A stretch of DNA of 7,070 nucleotides from Aquificaceae bacterium (GTDB lineage: Bacteria > Aquificota > Aquificia > Aquificales > Aquificaceae). How positions within the stretch are numbered: position 1 is the first letter of the stretch; every line of letters begins with the position of its first letter. Under the pieces are notes generated by a model. That model saw nothing but the letters and a program-made list of their open reading frames with translations. It was not told the origin of the DNA and made no database searches. Location: assembly GCA_015487535.1 (NCBI GenBank), contig WFPN01000310.1, positions 1 through 7,070 on the forward strand, read 5' to 3'. The position numbers and the translations under genes were made by a program. Of the stretch, positions 1 through 6,312 are shown one piece after another.

Positions 1-95
1 AGCTCTTTGTCGTCTATGCCCAGCTTCTCCAGAAGAAGGAGCATGTTGTCCCCTATAGAGAGCTTGTTCTCCTTTAGAAAATCCCTTATCTTCAT
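1..95 (-). CDS. Unrecognised protein, N-terminal fragment (gene runs off the left edge)
   Basis: An ATG at 95-93 opens a frame with no stop to the window edge, giving 31 codons. The peptide begins MKIRDFLKENKLSIGDNM and continues with a Leu-rich stretch, then EKLGIDDKEL. It looks like the amphipathic helical start of a soluble protein, with no signal peptide or membrane segment in what is visible. I do not recognise the family and assign no function. The start is supported by the ATG lying just 10 bases downstream of a TATAAT on the same strand; there is no Shine-Dalgarno, so a near-leaderless mRNA is possible. The gene diverges from kdsB with only 21 bases between the two start codons. The rest of the gene lies outside the window, so even its length is unknown. 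Confidence 0.6.
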   Translation of the reverse strand, partial: MKIRDFLKENKLSIGDNMLLLLEKLGIDDKE

Positions 96-116
96 GGGGA
101 TTAAAATTATATCAGC
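96..116. promoter_or_regulatory. Candidate overlapping divergent promoters (left gene / kdsB)
   Basis: The 21 bases between the divergent ATGs at 95 and 117 are AT-rich. On the minus strand there is a perfect TATAAT at 111-106, 10 bases before the left gene's ATG. On the plus strand there is TAAAAT at 102-107, 9 bases before the kdsB ATG. The two hexamers overlap by two bases. No convincing -35 element was found for either one, and neither start codon has a Shine-Dalgarno sequence. With normal -10 to +1 spacing of 6-8 bases, both transcripts would begin within a few bases of their ATG. This is inferred from sequence alone. Confidence 0.45.
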
Positions 117-827
117 ATGAAGAGGGCCATAGTTATCCCCTCCCGTCTCTCCTCAACCAGGCTCCCTAGGAAACCCCTCCTGGAGATAAAGGGCAAACCC
201 CTCGTGCGATGGGTGGTCGAGGGATGTCTGAGAACCGGCGAGCGAGTGATCCTGGCAACCGACAGTGAGGAGATAGCCGATGTGGTATCAGACCTTGGCG
301 TCGAGGTTGTCCTTACGCCTTCTGAACTACCTTCGGGCTCGGACAGGGTCGCCTACGCGGTGAAGGATATAGACCTGGAGGCGGTTATAAACTACCAGGG
401 CGACGAGCCCTTCGTTTACAGAGAGGATGTGGATAGGATCTTCAGGGAGATAGAGATGGGGGAGGGCGTGGTCACCCTCGGAACCTTGGACGAGGAGTGT
501 TACGAGAGGCCATCAGACGTGAAGGTCGTCACCGACAGGCAAGGTTACGCCCTGTACTTCTCGCGCTCTCCTATACCTTTTTACAGGGAAAAGAGGGAGG
601 ATGTCAAACCCGTAAAGCACATAGGTATATACGGCTTCAGGAGGGATACCCTTATAGAGTTCGTCTCTATGGAGAGGGGGAAGCTCGAGTGCGTGGAGGG
701 CCTGGAACAGCTCAGGCTTTTAGAAAACGGCGTGAAGATAAAGGTCCTGCTCACCGAGAACTTCTACCACGGAGTGGACACGCCGGAGGACGTTAGAATA
801 GTCGAGGATTTCCTAGGCGGTAAGTAG
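117..827 (+). CDS. kdsB: 3-deoxy-manno-octulosonate cytidylyltransferase (CMP-Kdo synthetase)
   Basis: This cytoplasmic enzyme activates Kdo with CTP to give CMP-Kdo, the donor for the inner core of LPS. The 236-residue length is close to that usual for KdsB. Family motifs run in order. The nucleotide-binding loop IPSRLSSTRLPRKPL is at residues 7-21 (R10, R15, K19). ATDSEEI is at 47-53, and SGSDRVA at 73-79. NYQGDEPF at 92-99 has the expected metal-binding Asp at D96. YFSRSPIP is at 147-154, KHIGIYGFRRDTL at 167-179, LEQLRLLENG at 196-205, and VDTPEDVR at 220-227 with a second acidic position at D221. The start follows TAAAAT by 9 bases, without a Shine-Dalgarno. The gene is alone on the plus strand, diverges from the partial gene at the left edge, and its last 15 bases overlap the end of pilD. 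Its presence implies a Gram-negative, LPS-making cell. Identification is firm. Confidence 0.95.
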   Translation: MKRAIVIPSRLSSTRLPRKPLLEIKGKPLVRWVVEGCLRTGERVILATDSEEIADVVSDLGVEVVLTPSELPSGSDRVAYAVKDIDLEAVINYQGDEPFVYREDVDRIFREIEMGEGVVTLGTLDEECYERPSDVKVVTDRQGYALYFSRSPIPFYREKREDVKPVKHIGIYGFRRDTLIEFVSMERGKLECVEGLEQLRLLENGVKIKVLLTENFYHGVDTPEDVRIVEDFLGGK

Positions 828-830
828 GAA
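810..830. repeat. Inverted repeat spanning both convergent stop codons
   Basis: TTCCTA at 810-815 and TAGGAA at 825-830 are perfect inverted copies separated by 9 bases. The left arm contains the pilD stop (CTA at 813-815, TAG on the minus strand) and the right arm contains the kdsB stop (TAG at 825-827). RNA from either strand could form a 6-bp stem. Neither side is followed by a T tract, so it is not a standard intrinsic terminator. It could be a weak bidirectional stop or 3'-end signal, or chance symmetry created by two TAG codons in opposed frames. Confidence 0.3.
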
Positions 831-1565
831 GCTTAGCACTTTATCCTTTAGAAGGATACCCACAAAGCAGCCAAGGGATAGGAACGGGCCGAAGGGAATG
901 GCGAACTGGAGGTTCCTGTTCCTGACAACGGAGGGAAGGGCAAAGAGAAGACCTATCAGGCTGCCGAGGAAGAGGGCCGAGAACACACCGTAAACTCCCG
1001 TGAAGGCCCCTATCATCGAGAGGAGCTTCACATCACCAAACCCGAGCCCCTCCATCTTCCTAAACTTAACGTAGTAGAGGTATATACCTAAAGGTATTAG
1101 GAACCCTACTAGGGCCCCGACGAGACTCTGGAGAGGGGTTATCCCTTCCCTGAGGAGTGAGCTGATGAGTCCCAAGCCTATACCCGGGATAGTTATTACG
1201 TCCGGGAGTATGAAGAACTTTAGGTCTATGAGTGAGAGAACGAGGAGGGCCGAGAAGAAGAAGTACATGAACAGAGCGTCGGGAGTTGCGCCCCATCTGT
1301 AGTAGGAAAGGATAGCTAAAAGCCCGGAGCCAAGCTCGACGAGTGGATACTGGATCGATATCTTAGCCCCGCAGTTCCTGCATCTTCCCTTCAGGATTAT
1401 GTAAGAGACAACGGGGATGTTATCGTACCACCTTATGGGTTCCTTGCACTGGGGGCAGTGAGAGGACGGGGTAACGATAGAGACGTTCCTTGGGAGCCTG
1501 TATATCAGGACGTTGTAGAAGCTTCCCAGGATAAGCCCAAGGATGAAGATAACGACGTAGTCCAT
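813..1565 (-). CDS. pilD: Type IV prepilin peptidase / N-methyltransferase (A24 family)
   Basis: An inner-membrane aspartic protease that cuts the leader of type IV prepilins or type II pseudopilins and methylates the new N-terminus. The 250 residues show the bifunctional architecture. A first membrane segment lies at about 4-20, followed by RLPR. Next comes a cytoplasmic methyltransferase-type domain with a CxxC pair (C37, C40; C62, C65) that probably binds zinc. Several more membrane segments form the peptidase domain (about 75-250). The two catalytic aspartates are D114 in SLIDLKFFILPD and D178 in the GFGD signature (175-178). The conserved IPFGPFLSLG is at 223-232. Its ATG shares one base with the secF stop (TGATG at 1567-1563), pointing to coupled translation. 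It is the last gene of the minus-strand run and its end overlaps kdsB. No pilin or assembly gene is in view, so the substrate is unknown. Confidence 0.95.
   Translation of the reverse strand: MDYVVIFILGLILGSFYNVLIYRLPRNVSIVTPSSHCPQCKEPIRWYDNIPVVSYIILKGRCRNCGAKISIQYPLVELGSGLLAILSYYRWGATPDALFMYFFFSALLVLSLIDLKFFILPDVITIPGIGLGLISSLLREGITPLQSLVGALVGFLIPLGIYLYYVKFRKMEGLGFGDVKLLSMIGAFTGVYGVFSALFLGSLIGLLFALPSVVRNRNLQFAIPFGPFLSLGCFVGILLKDKVLSFLLTA
842..858. repeat. Perfect 7-bp hairpin just past kdsB
   Basis: TATCCTT (842-848), loop TAG (849-851), AAGGATA (852-858) form a perfect stem-loop 15 bases after the kdsB stop, inside the 3' coding part of pilD. On the plus strand it is followed by CCCACAAAG, not a T run, so it is at best a weak terminator for kdsB or a block to antisense read-through into pilD. 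It may be incidental to the pilD coding sequence. Confidence 0.3.
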
Positions 1566-2440
1566 CAGGCCGTCTCTTCCTGCTCCTCCTCCCTTCCTAA
1601 GAGCCTGCTAACGTCGAGGACGAAGGAGCTCGCCACGAAAACTGAAGAGAAGGTACCCACCACTATGCCCACTACGAAGGCGAACATTATGTTGGACAGG
1701 GCGTAGCCTCCCAGGAGGAAGAGGGTTAGGGCTGTTGCGAAGGTGGTCAGCGAGGTCATCACCGTCCTCGAGAGTGTCTGGTTTATGGAGATGTCCATTA
1801 CCTCCTCCAGGGGAAGGCTCTTGCGGATCCGCAGGTTCTCCCTTATCCTGTCGAAGATTACCACCGTATCCGCAACCGAGTAACCGGCAACTATGAGGAG
1901 TGCGGAGACCACCTCCAGGTTTACCTCCCTGTAGGTGAGCGAGTACGAGCCTACGACTATGAGAACGTCGTGGACCAGCGCTATAAGTGCACCTATTCCC
2001 CAGACGGGTTTGAAGCGGAAGGCAAGGTACACGAGTATCCCTGCCAGAGCGGTAAGTATCGCTAGGACAGCCTTCCTCCTGAGCTCTTCGCTTATCACAC
2101 CGCCTATCCGTTCCTCCCTTATGAGCTCGAAGCTCCCCAGCTTCCTGAGGGCATCTTTAACGCGTGATACGTTCTCACCCTCACGTATCTTCACTATGTA
2201 GGTTCCCTCCTTGGTCTCCTGAACCAGGAAAGACTCCACGCCGGCTTTCTTGAGTGCGCTCCTGAGCTCACCTATCTCGGGTTTTTTCTCGAACTTTACC
2301 TCTACGACCCTGCCCCCCGTAAAGTCGAGACCTAGGTTCAGACCCTTAGTAAAGAGCAGCACCAGGCTCCCAACAACGAGAAGCGCAGAGACCACGTAAG
2401 AGAAGAACCTAAACCTTAGAAATCTGAACCTGTATTCCAT
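1565..2440 (-). CDS. secF: Protein translocase subunit SecF
   Basis: SecF works with SecD in the inner membrane, using the proton gradient to help exported proteins leave SecYEG. The 291 residues show the complete family layout. The first membrane helix is at about 14-31, followed by GLDFTGG at 37-43. A small periplasmic domain spans about 44-115 and ends in RIGG. Five further membrane segments follow, carrying LVHDVL (155-160, D158), GYSVADTVVIFDRIRENLR (186-204, with D191 and D197 of the proton path), INQTLSRTVMTSLTT (219-233) and GTFSSVFVA (262-270). The C-terminus is a short acidic tail. The gene starts 7 bases after the hpf stop without a visible Shine-Dalgarno and overlaps pilD by one base. 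SecD is normally adjacent or fused; it is absent here and must be elsewhere in the genome. Confidence 0.95.
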   Translation of the reverse strand: MEYRFRFLRFRFFSYVVSALLVVGSLVLLFTKGLNLGLDFTGGRVVEVKFEKKPEIGELRSALKKAGVESFLVQETKEGTYIVKIREGENVSRVKDALRKLGSFELIREERIGGVISEELRRKAVLAILTALAGILVYLAFRFKPVWGIGALIALVHDVLIVVGSYSLTYREVNLEVVSALLIVAGYSVADTVVIFDRIRENLRIRKSLPLEEVMDISINQTLSRTVMTSLTTFATALTLFLLGGYALSNIMFAFVVGIVVGTFSSVFVASSFVLDVSRLLGREEEQEETA

Positions 2441-2447
2441 AACGGAT

Positions 2448-3050
2448 CTACATGAGTTTGCACTTGGTCGTTATGAGTCCGTAGTTCCCTCCCTTCTTCC
2501 TGTAAAGGATCTTGAGGTCTCCGGTATCTATGTCCACGAAGGGTATGAAGAAGGCCCCAGTCTGCTCTAGCTCGAACATGGCGTCCTCGACGCTCATCGG
2601 CTTCTCCACGGCGAGCTCCTCTTCAACTATCTGGGGTCTTTCCCTTTCCTCGGGAGGTAAGGTCTCCGGTGTGTGCATCTGCTCCTTTATCTTTGCAGAT
2701 ACCCTCCTCTGCTCGAGCCTCCTCTGCTTCAGCTTTATGAGCTGCCTCTCTATCTCATCCAGGACCTGGTCTAGTGCCGTGAATACGTCCGTGTCCTCCT
2801 CCCAGGCGTGGATCGAACCGTGGGGGAGGTTCTTAAGGTACATGTGCATATCCACCCTGTAAACTATGGGCTTGCTATCCCCCGCGTAATCCTTATGCCT
2901 GGCACGAACTGCTGAAATGGACACTATCACCTCAACCTGGTCTTCCCCCGCCTCCTTCAGGTATCTGTTGAACCTCTTCAGTTTACCCTCGATGAAGCTC
3001 TTCATGGCGTCGGTTATCTGGACGTCAACGCCCCTGAACTCGATGTTCAT
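2448..3050 (-). CDS. hpf: Ribosome hibernation promoting factor, long form (S30AE family)
   Basis: A cytoplasmic factor that binds the 30S decoding region and, in the long form, pairs 70S ribosomes into inactive 100S dimers under starvation. The 200 residues split into three parts. Residues 1 to about 110 are an S30AE ribosome-binding domain, beginning MNIEFRGVDVQITDAMKSF and ending in a basic helix. A charged, Glu/Arg/Pro-rich linker covers about 111-148. The C-terminal dimerisation domain covers about 149-194, with the characteristic KPMSVEDAMFELE, FFIPFVDIDTGD and YRKKGGNYGLI. The presence of that last domain makes it long HPF rather than short HPF or RaiA. The ATG is fixed by GGAGGT six bases upstream. 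It lies 21 bases after the oxidoreductase-like gene and 7 bases before secF. Confidence 0.95.
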   Translation of the reverse strand: MNIEFRGVDVQITDAMKSFIEGKLKRFNRYLKEAGEDQVEVIVSISAVRARHKDYAGDSKPIVYRVDMHMYLKNLPHGSIHAWEEDTDVFTALDQVLDEIERQLIKLKQRRLEQRRVSAKIKEQMHTPETLPPEERERPQIVEEELAVEKPMSVEDAMFELEQTGAFFIPFVDIDTGDLKILYRKKGGNYGLITTKCKLM

Positions 3051-3080
3051 CCTCTTACCTCCGTGGATCTATTATTTTAA
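3051..3080 (-). promoter_or_regulatory. hpf ribosome binding site, with a possible internal promoter
   Basis: GGAGGT at 3062-3057 lies six bases before the hpf ATG and is a strong Shine-Dalgarno. Just upstream, across the end of the preceding gene, the minus strand reads TTAAAATAATAG; TAAAAT at 3079-3074 could act as a -10, giving a start near 3067 and a short leader that still includes the Shine-Dalgarno. No good -35 is visible. The ribosome site is well supported; the promoter is speculative. Confidence 0.4.
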
Positions 3081-4676
3081 CCGCAAGCTCTCCACCCTGT
3101 AGGCTGCGTTCTTCAGGATCCTTCCCACTCTGACCCCCGGATCGAAGGGCTGCGTTTCCTCAAAGGAGTTGGGAACGAACACAACTCCCTTCGCCACGTT
3201 GTTGTTTATCTTTACCTTCAGCTTAACTCCCATTACCTCTATCTCCCCTCTCACATCGAGTTCCCTGGCCGTATCCTCGCTCATTTGGGCCAGCTGTTCC
3301 CTCTCTATCTCGTGGGTCCACACGTTCCAGTGCCCTACCTCGTCCACAAGGGTGCTATCACAAACTATGTAGAACTCCTCATCCTGTAGCTTGGCCCTCT
3401 CCACATCCCCATCCCACTCCTCCACGGTGGGAAGGTCTATATCGAGCCCTCCCTCAGCTTCCTTGAGATCGCTCATCTCCACACCGAGCTCCGAGAGGTA
3501 TCCACTTACATCGGGAGTTATCCCGAAAATATCCTCGGGAGGTACGACGCCTTCCGGCTTATCCAATGTACTCGGCGAGTAGAAGGCAAAGCCGAAGCCG
3601 TTCTTGTAGCCGAAGAACTCCCTCTCGGGGAAAAGGCTGGCTGGCAGGACCACGTCGGAATGATGGGCCGTGAGGTTTGGAAATATCTGGAAGCTGAGAA
3701 CCTTCTTACTAGACAGTGCTCTGAGCTCCTCTTCAGACATGTACAGGGCAGGGTTTCCAAACAGCACCAAGGCATCGAACTCGTCGAACTCACTCTTGAA
3801 GTCTCCTATCTCCTTAACAGACAGGGGTGATATGTTTCCAACTATGGAGTAGTTCACCCTTACCTTCTTCCTTATTCTCCTAAGGGCGTCTATAACGTTC
3901 CCCCTCCACGGGGATCTGAGGAGTGTCTCGCCTATGAGTATGAGGGACTCTTTTATCAGGCTGAAGGCTCTTGCCAGCTTCTCTACCTTGTCCTCGAACT
4001 CGTAATCCCTTTCCTTTCCCTCGAGCTTATCCGCCACCTCTTCCAGGAACCTAACCGTGCGGGGCGGTTTTAACAGCAACCTCTCTGTGGCTTTGGCGGA
4101 GATCGTCTCGTAACGTGAGGAGATGGAGAGTATGTAGGACGATCTCTCGAAGGCATCGACCAGCCACCTGGTGGACATCACCTCGGAAAACACGGGATCG
4201 CACTCGAGGGAGAGAATAACCCTCTGCTCCCTCCACTCCTGGGGCCTCAGTGTGGAGGCTCTGAAGGGAAGGTACACCGAATCCGAGTAAACGTGTTCGC
4301 TTATCCCCTTGGCAAGCGCGTAGTCCTTCAGGTCGGCGAACCTGTCCAAGAATACGGCGATCTTACCCTTCAGGTTGTCGTTTATCCACCTCCTCACCTC
4401 TTCAACACTTGCCACCCTGAAGCTGTCCCCTTCCCTAATCAGAGGTTTGGTTATACGTAGCGGGTTCTGTGTAGCCTCCTGGATGAGCGTTATACCCTTT
4501 GTACATAGGCTACCTATACCGTTGGGATCGTGAGGATGTCCGTAGAGATCAATCAGCCTCCCTTCCTTTATGTAGGCTATATAGCCGCAGGCACATCCGC
4601 ACCCAGCACAGACACCGCACCTCTCGTCGTCGAAATCTTTTACAGTCAGCGGGACGTTGGTGGGCCTGAGGCTCAC
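3072..4676 (-). CDS. Compact molybdopterin-oxidoreductase-like Fe-S protein, substrate unknown
   Basis: The 534 residues show the parts of a DMSO-reductase-superfamily subunit in order. The N-terminal 4Fe-4S motif C23-x2-C26-x3-C30-x27-C58 ends in CTKG, and C20 and C28 are extra cysteines interleaved with it. PLRITKPLIREGDSFRVAS is at 72-90. A Rossmann-like region follows, including ILSLECDPVFSEVMSTRW (154-171). LVLFGNPALYMSEEELR (303-319) and LTAHHSDVVLPASLFPERE (335-353) match the usual NPA and ADVVLPA motifs. A C-terminal dinucleotide-binding-like domain covers about 434-525. It is shorter than typical catalytic subunits (often 700 or more), and no Cys lies where a Mo or W ligand is expected (about 130-145), though Ser is present. 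It could be a real oxidoreductase, or a NuoG-like electron-transfer or structural protein. The start is GTG at 4676-4674, overlapping the fabI stop (GTGA). The frame is intact, and no partner subunit is nearby. Confidence 0.75.
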   Translation of the reverse strand: MSLRPTNVPLTVKDFDDERCGVCAGCGCACGYIAYIKEGRLIDLYGHPHDPNGIGSLCTKGITLIQEATQNPLRITKPLIREGDSFRVASVEEVRRWINDNLKGKIAVFLDRFADLKDYALAKGISEHVYSDSVYLPFRASTLRPQEWREQRVILSLECDPVFSEVMSTRWLVDAFERSSYILSISSRYETISAKATERLLLKPPRTVRFLEEVADKLEGKERDYEFEDKVEKLARAFSLIKESLILIGETLLRSPWRGNVIDALRRIRKKVRVNYSIVGNISPLSVKEIGDFKSEFDEFDALVLFGNPALYMSEEELRALSSKKVLSFQIFPNLTAHHSDVVLPASLFPEREFFGYKNGFGFAFYSPSTLDKPEGVVPPEDIFGITPDVSGYLSELGVEMSDLKEAEGGLDIDLPTVEEWDGDVERAKLQDEEFYIVCDSTLVDEVGHWNVWTHEIEREQLAQMSEDTARELDVRGEIEVMGVKLKVKINNNVAKGVVFVPNSFEETQPFDPGVRVGRILKNAAYRVESLRLK

Positions 4677-5485
4677 TTTTGGAAAACCTCTTCCTTTATC
4701 TCCTCCTCCCTACCGAACACGCCCATTATATGGTAGCCGTTATCGACGTGGACTACCTCTCCCGTTATACCCCTCGACCACTCGCTGCAGAGGAACACGG
4801 CCGTGTCCCCCACGTCCTCTATAGTTATCGGCTTCCCGAAAGGGTTCACCTTAGTTGTGTGCTCCATCAGGAGATGAAAGCCCGTTATACTGTAGGCGGC
4901 AAGAGTCTTGACGGGCCCAGCGGATATGGCGTTTATCCTATGTCCGTGTTTGGCTATGTCGTAGGCGAGGTACCTTACGGTGCTCTCGAGGGCGGCCTTC
5001 GCTATTCCCATGACGTTGTAGTGAGGAACGACCTTCTCCGCCCCGTAGTAAGATAGGGTTACTATAGTCCCGTTCCTCCCCTCCATAAGGGGGAGGAGTT
5101 CTCTGGTCATCGCTATCAGAGAGTAAACGGATATGTCCATCGCTATCTTGAAGCCTTCCCTTGAGGTATCTATCACGCCACCCTTGAACTCTTCCTTGGG
5201 GGCGAAGGCTACCGAGTGGACGATTATATCGAGCCCTCCCCACTTATCCTTCAGAAAGTCCCGAAGTGCTGTGATGTCCTCGTCAAGGGATACGTCACAC
5301 TTCGTTGTCAGCTCGCTGCCGAACTCCCGAGCTATCTCCTCAACCCTCTTCTTGAGCTTGTCGTTCGCATAGGTGAAGGCGAGTTCTGCCCCCTCCCTGT
5401 GGAAGGACTTGGCTATACCGTAAGCTATGCTCCTCTCGTTGGCCACCCCAGTAATAAGCGCCTTCTTTCCCTCGAGAAGTCCCAT
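4673..5485 (-). CDS. fabI: Enoyl-[acyl-carrier-protein] reductase (NADH), FabI type
   Basis: Catalyses the last reduction of each fatty-acid elongation cycle, enoyl-ACP to acyl-ACP, in the cytoplasm. The 270-residue chain has the short-chain dehydrogenase fold with FabI hallmarks. The cofactor loop ITGVANERSIAYGIA is at 11-25, with HREGAELAFTY at 29-39. CDVS is at 63-66 and HSVAFAP at 90-96. TLSYYGAE at 143-150 is followed by the catalytic pair Y156 and K163 in HYNVMGIAKAALE; these numbers coincide with those of E. coli FabI. AISAGPVKTLAA is at 186-197, IEDVGDTAVFLCS at 222-234 and VVHVDNGYHIMG at 244-255. The ATG is set by AGGAGGT (5497-5491), five bases upstream. It lies 23 bases after the aldolase gene and overlaps the next gene by four bases. 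Residue 93 is Ala, as in many FabI proteins. Identification is firm. Confidence 0.96.
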   Translation of the reverse strand: MGLLEGKKALITGVANERSIAYGIAKSFHREGAELAFTYANDKLKKRVEEIAREFGSELTTKCDVSLDEDITALRDFLKDKWGGLDIIVHSVAFAPKEEFKGGVIDTSREGFKIAMDISVYSLIAMTRELLPLMEGRNGTIVTLSYYGAEKVVPHYNVMGIAKAALESTVRYLAYDIAKHGHRINAISAGPVKTLAAYSITGFHLLMEHTTKVNPFGKPITIEDVGDTAVFLCSEWSRGITGEVVHVDNGYHIMGVFGREEEIKEEVFQK

Positions 5486-5490
5486 TGGAT

Positions 5491-5497
5491 ACCTCCT
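5491..5497 (-). promoter_or_regulatory. Ribosome binding site of fabI
   Basis: AGGAGGT on the minus strand, five bases before the fabI ATG, is a near-perfect anti-16S match. It fixes the start and contrasts with the missing Shine-Dalgarno at the first gene of the run. Confidence 0.8.
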
Positions 5498-5508
5498 GAG
5501 TTTTTCTA

Positions 5509-6309
5509 TTAACCCTCTTCCAGTATTTGGAGGGCCTCCTCCACAGTCCCACCCTCGTGAACTATCTTGGCCATAGCCCTCACCATGAGGGCCGGATCTT
5601 TAGCCTGGAAGATGTTCCTGCCGATCGAGAGACCCGAGGCCCCCGCCTTTATGGCGCCATAGACCATCTCCAGGACGTCTCTCTCGGACTTCATCTTCGG
5701 CCCACCCGCTATCACCACGGGTATTGGTGAGCCTTCAGTCGCCAACCGGAAGCTCTCTGGATCTCCCGAGTAAGGGACTTTCACTATATCCGCTCCCAGC
5801 TCCGCTCCTATCCTCGCACAGTGGGCCACCACCTTGGGATCGTACTGGTTTTCTATCTTGGGACCTCTTCCGTAAACCATAGCGAGAAGGGGAATCTGCC
5901 ACTCCTCGCACGCTCTGGAGACCACACCGAAGTCTCTGAGCATCTCTCTTTCCAGATCCGCCCCTATGTTTACGTGTATAGAAACTGCGTCCGCTCCCAG
6001 TCTTATGGCCTCCTCCACGCTACACACGAGGACCTTGTCGTTCTTGGAAGGAGATAGGTCCGTGGAAGCCGAGAGATGAACAATAAGACCTATATCCCTT
6101 CCTCCTCCCCTGTGTCCGGCCCTAACCATACCTTTGTGCAGAACAACGGCGTTCGCTCCACCTTCGGCGACCCTATCGACCGCCAGCTTTATATCCCTTA
6201 TCCCCTCTATGGGACCCGAGCTCACCCCGTGGTCCATCGGGACGATTATCGTTCTCTTGGTACTCCTGTTCATTATCCTTTCCATCCTGACGACCTTGCC
6301 GATACCCAT
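5509..6309 (-). CDS. DhnA-family class I aldolase: ADH synthase-like / fructose-bisphosphate aldolase class I
   Basis: A 266-residue TIM-barrel Schiff-base aldolase of the archaeal-type class I family. The expected active-site residues are visible: D26 in VPMDHGVSSGP (23-33), Y146 in LLAMVYGRGPK (141-151), and the Schiff-base lysine K177 in DIVKVPYSGDP (174-184). VVIAGGPK at 198-205 and LSIGRNIFQ at 227-235 are the usual phosphate-binding loops. From memory, MDHGVSSGP, HKG-VRAGHRGGGRDIGLIVHLSA and GRGPKI resemble the Methanocaldococcus ADH synthase (an alternative first step to aromatic amino acids) more than Thermoproteus FBP aldolase, whose equivalent reads AYDHGIEHGP. Databases often call such proteins fructose-bisphosphate aldolase class I. 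Family membership is firm; substrate is not. The ATG is fixed by GGGAGGT (6322-6316), which lies inside the end of the TonB-like gene; the gap between the two genes is three bases. Confidence 0.88.
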   Translation of the reverse strand: MGIGKVVRMERIMNRSTKRTIIVPMDHGVSSGPIEGIRDIKLAVDRVAEGGANAVVLHKGMVRAGHRGGGRDIGLIVHLSASTDLSPSKNDKVLVCSVEEAIRLGADAVSIHVNIGADLEREMLRDFGVVSRACEEWQIPLLAMVYGRGPKIENQYDPKVVAHCARIGAELGADIVKVPYSGDPESFRLATEGSPIPVVIAGGPKMKSERDVLEMVYGAIKAGASGLSIGRNIFQAKDPALMVRAMAKIVHEGGTVEEALQILEEG

Positions 6310-6312
6310 CTT

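Noticed and set aside
842..858. Intrinsic terminator for kdsB
   Set aside because: The stem is perfect but only 7 bp, AT-rich and followed by CCCACAAAG rather than a T tract; kept only as an inverted repeat.
2512..2862. A 116-codon plus-strand open frame opposite hpf
   Set aside because: Ser/Cys-rich low-complexity translation typical of an antisense frame; hpf fully explains the region.
3072..4676. Frameshift or deletion making the molybdopterin-type protein short
   Set aside because: The frame is continuous and all segments align in order from the Fe-S motif to the C-terminal domain, with overlaps or tight spacing at both ends; it looks like a compact family member rather than a broken gene.
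4679..5056. A 125-codon plus-strand open frame opposite fabI
   Set aside because: fabI on the other strand is complete with every catalytic motif; the opposite frame shows no domain.
5207..5209. Ala at FabI residue 93 as a triclosan or diazaborine resistance change (Gly93 in E. coli)
   Set aside because: Ala at this place is common among natural FabI proteins, so it gives no evidence of selected resistance.
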